NCBI GenBank assembly: GCA_965214375.1
Contig: OZ243947.1
Coordinates: 1,302,001 to 1,366,000 of the forward strand
DNA length: 64,000 bases
Origin: Endobugula sp965214375
Lineage (GTDB): Bacteria > Pseudomonadota > Gammaproteobacteria > Pseudomonadales > Cellvibrionaceae
Direction of reading: 5' to 3'
The translations under genes were made by a program, and so were the position numbers. The notes under the pieces were generated by a model. That model had not been told where the DNA came from. It saw nothing but the letters and a program-made list of their open reading frames with translations, and made no database searches. Shown here in pieces: positions 38,656 to 46,091 of the stretch (position 1 is its first letter; every line of letters starts with the position of its first letter).

Positions 38656-39792
38656 TTACACGGCTGCATATTCAGATTCATCCTCAGTAGCATTCTGTAA
38701 CTTTTCATCTTCCAAGTTATTAACTTTCTGAAGTTTAACTGAACAGGCATTAACAAAACTTTGCCAACACACAGAACGCTGTTTAGCCAAATCTAAACAT
38801 TCCCTCATTTCATGTTCAGAAGACAAGCTTGCTGCCTGAATATTAATCAGGTTATCTTGTAATTGTACCGCTGACTTTTTAAATATATTAAAAAACCCTT
38901 TCATATCTAAACGACAGTGCATACTTGCTGAAAGTGACAACAGTGATATTGATTTCTCCTGACAAGCAATAACCAATTGTTGCGCTACATCAGATACAAC
39001 ACTGGCTAAAAGATATTCCTGGGGATTGGGGGCTTCATTTAAACCCAGAGCGGCAATAGGCTGGTCGATACTAAACTGACAATCTAACAACCACTGTTTA
39101 TTTTTCCAAAAACGAGGCAATAAGACCGCATCAAATTGGGTACCATTACGCCACTTTAATTGTATACCTTGAGTAAGATGAGTATTTTCATCAAGAATCT
39201 GTAATGCAGGAAGGTGTAAGTCTAGTGCATCATCTCCAAACGATAATTGATCATTGGCATCAATATGATTATGCGAATAATGTAGCTCAATACTATTAGG
39301 CAGACTGGCGGTAACATAATTTGGCGAAAAACGTGAAACATTTATCATCATCATTTTATACTGCAAGCCGCTACCATCTCCTTTCAATTCAACCTCTAAT
39401 GATGGGTTAATAATTACTTGTCCTGACTGACGCTTAAGGCTCGCTGCTGACAGTTCAGCACTCGCCTTCAACTGCATACGATCAACAGTAATACCTTTAT
39501 AAGAAGCGCCCTGTACTAAAATATTCGATGCGCAGCTACCAACACCCGTCATAAAATAATCAATGGGTGTCGGGGCAGCTGATGGGCGAGTGTTTACTGG
39601 ATGATCGACATAAAAACGAAAGTCTCTGGCAACATATTTACTACCAAAGCGCAGCGGCAGTGTGTTAATTTCCATAGTTAATCCACCATGCCACTGTAGC
39701 TCTACGGCATAGTAAATTTCGTTTTCACCCTCCACATGCCTGATTTCATGCACTAACTCACTCACAGCAGCAACATTAATTCCATTCTTCAT
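38656..39792 (-). CDS. tandem OsmC-domain protein of the siderophore operon
   Basis: 378 residues with two OsmC-like folds. Domain 1 (~30-180): FRFYVDHPVNTRPSAAPTPI then GSCASNILVQGASYKG, with the typical Cys of OsmC/Ohr enzymes. Domain 2 (~210-345): SIDQPIAALGLNEAPNPQEY and SVVSDVAQQLVIA, in which the corresponding Cys is missing; a later Cys pair (CLDLAKQRSVCWQSF) may substitute. OsmC and Ohr are thiol peroxidases, but many OsmC-like proteins act in sulfur transfer. It sits between a PLP sulfur-amino-acid enzyme (2 bp away) and isochorismate synthase (66 bp). Function in siderophore synthesis is unknown; thiol or persulfide handling is my inference. Confidence 0.72.
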   Translation of the reverse strand: MKNGINVAAVSELVHEIRHVEGENEIYYAVELQWHGGLTMEINTLPLRFGSKYVARDFRFYVDHPVNTRPSAAPTPIDYFMTGVGSCASNILVQGASYKGITVDRMQLKASAELSAASLKRQSGQVIINPSLEVELKGDGSGLQYKMMMINVSRFSPNYVTASLPNSIELHYSHNHIDANDQLSFGDDALDLHLPALQILDENTHLTQGIQLKWRNGTQFDAVLLPRFWKNKQWLLDCQFSIDQPIAALGLNEAPNPQEYLLASVVSDVAQQLVIACQEKSISLLSLSASMHCRLDMKGFFNIFKKSAVQLQDNLINIQAASLSSEHEMRECLDLAKQRSVCWQSFVNACSVKLQKVNNLEDEKLQNATEDESEYAAV

Positions 39793-39794
39793 AA

Positions 39795-41111
39795 TTAAAC
39801 CCTCGCTAAGGCCTGATCAATGTCATTGATTAAGTCATCAACATCTTCAATGCCGACCGAAAAACGAATTAATCCCGGTTCGATGCCAATATCACGCCGT
39901 TGACGTTCCGTTAAACTACTGTGACTGGTGTTAAATGGCATACTTACCAAAGACTCAACACCACCAAGGCTGGTAGCGGCACGTGCAAGTTTTAATTCAC
40001 TCATAAACTTGAGACCGGCAGTATCACCACCCTTCACCTCGAATGACAAAACACCGGTAGATCCATTAGACAGTAATTCACTAGCCCAAGGATAAGGATA
40101 GCTTTCAAGTGACGGGTGAAAAACATGATTCACCTTCTCATGATTTGACAAATACTTAGCAAGCACTTTAGCATTGTGGTTATGTTCTCTCATACGTAAG
40201 GCCAGTGTTTTTAAACCGCGCTCAAGATCTGAACAATCGACTGGATTTAAACTTCCACCCAGTTTCAGCATTTGACTCCAAATTATGTCTAAATACTTAC
40301 GGCTGCCCGCAGCACAGCCTGCAGTTAGATCGCCATGGCCGTTAAGATATTTTGTGCAACTATGAAGCACCACATGAGCGCCAAAATCCATAGGGGTTAG
40401 AAAATAAGGTGACAAGAACGTATTATCCAGCACTAAAAAAATATTACGGCGATGTGCTATTTCACTTAATTTTTTCAAAGGGATGCACTTCAGCAAAGGA
40501 TTGCTTAAAGTTTCAAAAAAGAGTATCTCTGTATTCGGCTTAATCGCTTTTTCAATAGCATCAATATCGGTTGGGTCAGTAAACGTCACTTGTCGACCAA
40601 ACTGGTGCATATCTTCACGCAATAAGTTAAAACTACCCCCATAGATATCATGGGCGGTTACAATATGGCCGCCACGGCTACTCAATGCCAACAATGTAGT
40701 ACTAATTGCTGCCATTCCTGAAGAAAAAACGATAGCACTCTCTGCATGCTCAAGCGCAGCAATTTTTTCTTGTACTGCCCATTGAGTTGGATTACCGTAA
40801 CGCGTATAGATTGGATAATCACGAATCATACCTTGATCAAAAGCATCATAGGACGCCTCTTGAAACAAAAATGTTGTGCTATTAAACACAGGTGTTCCCA
40901 CAGCACCCGTGACAGGATCCTGATAAGTTCCTGCATGAACCGCCAAGGTACTAACCCCCGCATTATCGGCGGTTAAATGATGCTGATTGTTCATTCTTGG
41001 GCCGGCTGATCTGGATCGAGTTAATTGATCCGCCCATTCTGTTTTTGCGGAAACACCCGGCGCTTCACTTTTAAACTGATTAGCCCATTTCTTTAACAAG
41101 TTGCTGCTCAA
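39795..41111 (-). CDS. PLP-dependent Cys/Met metabolism enzyme (trans-sulfuration family)
   Basis: Family includes cystathionine gamma-synthase, gamma-lyase and methionine gamma-lyase. 438 residues. IYTRYGNPTQWAVQEKIAALE, SSGMAAIST, DNTFLSPYF and the PLP Lys in SCTKYLNGHGDL are visible; C-terminal RFSVGIEDVDDL. A ~40-residue extension precedes the usual start. A TTG at 41111 overlaps the flavoprotein gene by 32 bp; the ATG at 40994 would give the family length (~399). In this setting it may feed cysteine or sulfide to the cyclising synthetases. The exact reaction cannot be told from sequence. Confidence 0.85.
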   Translation of the reverse strand: MSSNLLKKWANQFKSEAPGVSAKTEWADQLTRSRSAGPRMNNQHHLTADNAGVSTLAVHAGTYQDPVTGAVGTPVFNSTTFLFQEASYDAFDQGMIRDYPIYTRYGNPTQWAVQEKIAALEHAESAIVFSSGMAAISTTLLALSSRGGHIVTAHDIYGGSFNLLREDMHQFGRQVTFTDPTDIDAIEKAIKPNTEILFFETLSNPLLKCIPLKKLSEIAHRRNIFLVLDNTFLSPYFLTPMDFGAHVVLHSCTKYLNGHGDLTAGCAAGSRKYLDIIWSQMLKLGGSLNPVDCSDLERGLKTLALRMREHNHNAKVLAKYLSNHEKVNHVFHPSLESYPYPWASELLSNGSTGVLSFEVKGGDTAGLKFMSELKLARAATSLGGVESLVSMPFNTSHSSLTERQRRDIGIEPGLIRFSVGIEDVDDLINDIDQALARV

Positions 41112-42381
41112 AATTATCCCCTAATAATGTTGTATGATTAACTCGCGACAATTCCTGGCAAAGCGCATCGCCGTCGGCTGTTTGAAAAATATTAATGCCG
41201 ACGGGCGCCCCCTTGTAAGAAGGCTCACCGATACCAGAATATTGACGCCCCCAACCAAGCCCAATACCTAAAACACCACCAACCGCACTACCATTATCGG
41301 CCATTAATTTCCCTTGCCTATTTATTACAATATTCCGACTACCTTGCTGGTCTACACCAATATTCTCTTCTCTGGCTGTTTTTATTGCGGGTATACGCGG
41401 GCGATAACCTGTCGCACAAATGAGAGAGTGGATATTATTGATAGTCGCCAGTGCATCAATCACATTGTCATTTTGGCAAAGTTTTACCTGTGGATGCCTA
41501 CCGCTTTTTATCTCTTCAAATAATTGTTTTGATTGCTTATATAAACCCTGGAATCGAAAAACTCGACCATTATCGGGGCAAACATCTTTAATACTGTCAA
41601 ACTCCTCTCCCTGAGATCTTGCGACAGATTGATCAATATGCATACGACGTATAGGTTGTGAATGAATAAGCGTTACTTTTACATTCACATTTAAAGACAA
41701 TAACTTATCCAGTACTGAAAAGGCGCTATGCGAACCGCCAACAATCACTACCGTAGCATTTTTTTCACACTGTGATATTTCATTAATAAAAATATCTGTT
41801 CCAGATGCACGCAAAAAAGTCTCTGAATGAAATAATGGAATATGTCCCATATCTGCAAAACAATCTATTTTTGCTGGAATAAAAGGTTGGCTCCCACAGG
41901 CAAAAACTACCCAATCACTTTCAATCTCTCTAATGTGTTTGTCTGAGGTCATTACTAACCAGCCATTAACACCTTGTTTTATAGCGTCAACATTTGTATT
42001 GTAATAAACATTACTTGTGGGATAACTCTCAATGAATGTCAAAAATCGCTGTCGCAATTGTTCGATAAACTTAGCAATAAGCGTTAATGGCACCGCCTCA
42101 TTTCTAAGGCTTTTTATTTCCTCTGCCACCCCCCCTTTCAGAACCGGAGAAAAAATACCATAGGGAGAAATACCATCTAGAAAATCACTCGCGTCTGAAT
42201 TCGAAAGAATGTCATAATTGATACCTTTTTTTGCGAGTGATTTTTCAGTCATAGCGGATTCATAAATATTGAGACCACGCTTTAACATATCGATCAATAT
42301 TCCACAGCGATCTGCACTAATCAAAAAACTGGTGCACGCAGGCCCAAAACCAACGACTTGACAAGCACAAAAATCAGACAA
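41080..42381 (-). CDS. FAD/NAD(P)-dependent oxidoreductase
   Basis: 433 residues. N-terminal dinucleotide motif (VVGFGPACTSFLISA), second Rossmann motif (VVIVGGSHSAFSVLDKLL), late SLICATGYRPRIPA. The arrangement resembles flavoprotein monooxygenases (lysine/ornithine N-hydroxylase or FAD-monooxygenase like) but I cannot fix the family. Start: TTG 42381 after AGGGGGG at a good distance; a nearby ATG (about 42403) lies in another frame, separated by a six-G, seven-T tract. It heads the leftward flavoprotein-PLP-OsmC-entCBA segment. Possible roles: oxidation of a thiazoline or of a sulfur intermediate (inference). Confidence 0.75.
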   Translation of the reverse strand: MSDFCACQVVGFGPACTSFLISADRCGILIDMLKRGLNIYESAMTEKSLAKKGINYDILSNSDASDFLDGISPYGIFSPVLKGGVAEEIKSLRNEAVPLTLIAKFIEQLRQRFLTFIESYPTSNVYYNTNVDAIKQGVNGWLVMTSDKHIREIESDWVVFACGSQPFIPAKIDCFADMGHIPLFHSETFLRASGTDIFINEISQCEKNATVVIVGGSHSAFSVLDKLLSLNVNVKVTLIHSQPIRRMHIDQSVARSQGEEFDSIKDVCPDNGRVFRFQGLYKQSKQLFEEIKSGRHPQVKLCQNDNVIDALATINNIHSLICATGYRPRIPAIKTAREENIGVDQQGSRNIVINRQGKLMADNGSAVGGVLGIGLGWGRQYSGIGEPSYKGAPVGINIFQTADGDALCQELSRVNHTTLLGDNFEQQLVKEMG

Positions 42382-42622
42382 AAAAACCCCCCTATTATCA
42401 TCAATAAAAAATGTATTAAAAATAACGTCACAAAAACATTTTTATAATGACAAACAAACCATTTGAAAAATAACAATTTAGGGATTAAAAAAAGCAGCTT
42501 CGGGAGTTTTAAAAAAACTCATCACCACAAAGAAGATTTAAGTGACAAAAAATATAAAAATAAGATCATGATAACAACATATTTTAATAGGTTTTTTTAT
42601 CGTTTTCACACTCAAAAAATTA
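42382..42622 (-). other. intergenic gap between ABC exporter/importer genes and flavoprotein gene
   Basis: 241 bp, very AT-rich. It holds an inverted repeat (GAGTTTT-AAA-AAAACTC, about 42501-42517) and, on the minus strand, a single TGATAAT half-site near 42391-42399, but no full Fur box. It may be an internal promoter region; nothing stronger is supportable. Confidence 0.4.
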
Positions 42623-44338
42623 TTATTTGTAATTCCATAACTGGCGATATTCCCTGTTACTTATTAATAAATCATCATGCCTTCCTTTCAAACACTGATC
42701 ACCCTGCTTAAGCATAACAACTTGATCAGACGACGCCATTAGACTTTCACGGTGAGTGATCATAATAATAATTTTATCTTTTTTAAGTTTTTCTAAAAGA
42801 TTAACCATATGGTGTTCATTTTTCACATCAAGTGCAGAAGTTATCTCGTCAAAAAGTAAAATTTTTGCATCCACCAACAATGCTTGAGCCAACGCTATTC
42901 GCTGAAGTTCGCCACCAGAAAACAATTTTCCCGCCTCACCAACATACGTATTGTATCCATCCGGTAATCGACGAATAAATTCATGACATTGAGTCTGTCG
43001 ACAAACCTTGTAGATATCTTGAGCTGTTAAACGAGGGTTAACCAGCAGAAAATTATTCATGATTGTGTCGTCAAACAAATGAATATCTTGACTCACAAGC
43101 GCTACCTGACTATAAAAACCCCTATCACTGTAGTTATTGATAGGGGTATCATCAATTGAAATATTACCCTTGCAGGGCATCCAATAACGCGCCAATAAAT
43201 GTAGCAACGTGGTTTTTCCCGAACCAGAACCGCCAACAATAGCAGTCAAATTACCTGTAAACGAAGAAAAATCTATATTTTTTAATTGAAATTGATTATT
43301 GTTTTCTTGATTTTCAGCATAAGAAAAAAATAAATTATTAACAGTTAAGGATTTTTCAACGCTCTTGCTTTCTTTGCCGAAATGTTGAGTTTTACTTGAA
43401 AAAACAGCATTAATCTTGTTAACTGATTGAGACATAAAACGTGATTCGGCAATAGTAATCGCCAACTGACCAATTGACAGATACACTCTTACAGAAACAA
43501 TTAAAAAAATAGCTATAATCACCAAAGACACTGAACCGGAATAGTACAAATATACGCTTAAGGCTAAAAAGCAAGAAAAACCAATCTCGGGAATAGCCAT
43601 AAATAACAAAGGAACAATACCCACTCTACACTCATGTTTTAAAGCCAGTTTTTGCATAGTTCGTATTTTTGGCTCAAGTCTTTTTAAGTGTGCGTGCTCC
43701 ACTCCTGACACTCGTATTTCGCGAATACCAAAAACCCAATCCATCAATTCACGCTGTGTCACAGCCATACTATCAAGCAGTTTACTTGATAACTTATTGG
43801 CGCCACCTTTTAGCAGACCCTGAATTAAAAAACTAAAAGGCAACGCAATAATCAACACTAAAGCAAGCCTCCAATCAACGATTGAAAAACCTACAATAAG
43901 AATTGCAATCATCGTAATTGAAACCACAAATTGAGAAAAAAATTGCGAAAATATAGTTTCGACAAATGCAACATCTTTATTAATTATCTTGACAATAGAA
44001 GCCGCATCGTATTGATAAAAGAATCCCATAGGAACACAAAATAAGTATTCTGCTATTTTTATGCGCAAATTAGCACAACCAGCATAAGAAAGATCGGTAG
44101 TTGCCACCATATTTTTTTTGGCAATAAAGACACGCATACCAATGACTACAACAATAGCCGCAAAAACACCAATCACATTTGACCAATTGATATTGATATT
44201 AACCACTCCTTTTAAAATAAAGAATGTCAGAAAATAAGGCAATGAAGCGAAAACGCCCTCTAAAACCGATAAAAAACCACAATAGAAAAAATCTCGGCGA
44301 TTAAAAAAAGTAAAATCACTAACCATTGCCATCACCAT
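42623..44338 (-). CDS. ABC half-transporter, fused membrane and ATPase domains (YbtQ/YbtP type)
   Basis: 571 residues: six-helix membrane domain (~1-310) and nucleotide-binding domain with Walker A GGSGSGKTTLLHLLA, signature FSGGELQRIALAQ, and Walker B ILLFDEITSAL. Its start overlaps the preceding ABC gene by 20 bp, so the two are coupled and probably form a heterodimer. In yersiniabactin loci paired fused ABC proteins (YbtP, YbtQ) import ferric siderophore through the inner membrane although they look like exporters; the same is likely here. Substrate inferred from context. Confidence 0.88.
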   Translation of the reverse strand: MVMAMVSDFTFFNRRDFFYCGFLSVLEGVFASLPYFLTFFILKGVVNININWSNVIGVFAAIVVVIGMRVFIAKKNMVATTDLSYAGCANLRIKIAEYLFCVPMGFFYQYDAASIVKIINKDVAFVETIFSQFFSQFVVSITMIAILIVGFSIVDWRLALVLIIALPFSFLIQGLLKGGANKLSSKLLDSMAVTQRELMDWVFGIREIRVSGVEHAHLKRLEPKIRTMQKLALKHECRVGIVPLLFMAIPEIGFSCFLALSVYLYYSGSVSLVIIAIFLIVSVRVYLSIGQLAITIAESRFMSQSVNKINAVFSSKTQHFGKESKSVEKSLTVNNLFFSYAENQENNNQFQLKNIDFSSFTGNLTAIVGGSGSGKTTLLHLLARYWMPCKGNISIDDTPINNYSDRGFYSQVALVSQDIHLFDDTIMNNFLLVNPRLTAQDIYKVCRQTQCHEFIRRLPDGYNTYVGEAGKLFSGGELQRIALAQALLVDAKILLFDEITSALDVKNEHHMVNLLEKLKKDKIIIMITHRESLMASSDQVVMLKQGDQCLKGRHDDLLISNREYRQLWNYK

Positions 44339-46076
44339 ATAAAAGATTATTTTTAGAATCCGTCATAAAAAGACCATTATAATGCCGGCAATGTGTCTGC
44401 AGATATTGTGGAGAGCCTACTGAAACTATAGAACCTTCATCCATAACAACAATTCGATCTGCAAGGTCTGCACTTTCACGACGATGAGTAACATATACTA
44501 CAGTGCATAACTTAAGCCTTGATAACAAACTCAACATAATGCTTTTTTCGGTATCATGATCAAAAAATCTCGTAGCCTCGTCAAAAAAATACACGCCCGC
44601 ATTCTTTATCAGGGCACGAGCAATAGCCACTCTTTGTTTTTCTCCACCACTTAAGCGTGTTTGACGACCCGCAAGCATATAATCCAAACCTTCAGGCTTG
44701 TCATGAATAATTTTTTTCACCTGAGAATCTTCAATAGCATCCCACAAAACCTTATCATCAACGTTTCTACCCAAGGTAATATTATTTTTTATTGAGGACG
44801 AAAAAATATGGTTATCCTGCATGACATAGGCAATATTTTTGTAAACTTCCATTTCCGAATATTCCCACAAGGAACGCCCCTCAACGCAAAAAACACCTTT
44901 TTGCGGCAAATAAAAACCTGCCATTAATTGCAGCAGTGTACTTTTACCTGATCCGGAAGGACCTATAATTGCTATTTTTTCTTCAGGCTCTATCAAAAAT
45001 GAAAAATTATCTAAAGCCCACCTACCTCTCTGAGGAAATCGATAAGATACTGAATCTAGACTGAGCCTTGGGACTTTTTTCGGCCACGGCATACTGCCAT
45101 AAGCGGTTTCTTTTGTATTCTGAACTTTTTCTATCCGTTTAATACCTTCAAGTATTTGACTCAGCAACCCAGAAAACATTAATAAATTGTAAAAAGGCTC
45201 TGTTAACGTTAAGCCCAGCATCATAAAAAGCACAAACTCGGCAATATTGATAACATCATAAGCCAACAAGTATATAGACACTGGCAGCAAGAAAATAAAC
45301 CCGAAATCCATCCCAACTTTCAACAGTGAAAAGGGCAAGCTTGCCTGTCTTGTCCAATCATTAACAACAACGATATATTTTTTGACACTCGCATTAATTT
45401 TTTTAATGCTATCGCCAATACCTGACAACATTCTTAAGGCGGCGATACCGCGGATAAGCTGTTCAGATTGACGATTCATCCCCATGAGTGCGCTTTGATA
45501 ATTTTCAACTTTTCCGGCATAACCACGAAATGTTATAGCTTGCATCAAAAATGCAATAGGCATCGGCAACAACGCCACAATTGCAAGCGGCCAATAAAAA
45601 TACCATATGATTAAAGTCGCCAACACAGGCGTTATAAGCGCTGTAAAAAAATCGGTAATATGGTGTGCAATAAATTGTTCAATTCTACCGACATCTTCAT
45701 TAATAATCTGACGTATATCCGCACTGTGATTGTCACTAAAAAAAGATATTGGTAAACGCAGCAATTTCTTTGATAATTCAATTTTAATATCTGCTATCAA
45801 TGTAAATGCTGCCGCATGCGACAATAACACTGCTAAAAAAAACGCGATATAACGTGTGACAATCAGTAAAATACAAAACATCAACCAATAAAAGACCTGA
45901 GACAACGTCAGTGTCTGTGCAATCATATTATCGATAGCAAAATAGATCACAACAGGAACTGATAGACTTGCTACCACCCTCACTATGACACATAAAATGG
46001 CCAAAAACAGCTTAGGATATTGTGTTTTACTTTCTCGAAGAATCCATCGCAAACTATGGACAGCATTATCCTGCAT
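44319..46076 (-). CDS. ABC half-transporter, fused membrane and ATPase domains (YbtP/YbtQ type)
   Basis: 585 residues. Membrane domain (~1-320), then Walker A GPSGSGKSTLLQLMAG, signature RLSGGEKQRVAIARAL, and a divergent Walker B (VYFFDEATRFFD). First of the ABC pair; lies 15 bp downstream of the thioesterase/aryl-ligase fusion. No substrate-binding protein or TonB receptor is in the window. Yersiniabactin-type import uses such a pair. Confidence 0.88.
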   Translation of the reverse strand: MQDNAVHSLRWILRESKTQYPKLFLAILCVIVRVVASLSVPVVIYFAIDNMIAQTLTLSQVFYWLMFCILLIVTRYIAFFLAVLLSHAAAFTLIADIKIELSKKLLRLPISFFSDNHSADIRQIINEDVGRIEQFIAHHITDFFTALITPVLATLIIWYFYWPLAIVALLPMPIAFLMQAITFRGYAGKVENYQSALMGMNRQSEQLIRGIAALRMLSGIGDSIKKINASVKKYIVVVNDWTRQASLPFSLLKVGMDFGFIFLLPVSIYLLAYDVINIAEFVLFMMLGLTLTEPFYNLLMFSGLLSQILEGIKRIEKVQNTKETAYGSMPWPKKVPRLSLDSVSYRFPQRGRWALDNFSFLIEPEEKIAIIGPSGSGKSTLLQLMAGFYLPQKGVFCVEGRSLWEYSEMEVYKNIAYVMQDNHIFSSSIKNNITLGRNVDDKVLWDAIEDSQVKKIIHDKPEGLDYMLAGRQTRLSGGEKQRVAIARALIKNAGVYFFDEATRFFDHDTEKSIMLSLLSRLKLCTVVYVTHRRESADLADRIVVMDEGSIVSVGSPQYLQTHCRHYNGLFMTDSKNNLLYGDGNG

Positions 46077-46091
46077 ACATAACTCCTTGTG

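Noticed and set aside
42382..42410. Fur site before the flavoprotein gene
   Set aside because: Only one TGATAAT half-site; the other side is a G/T tract.
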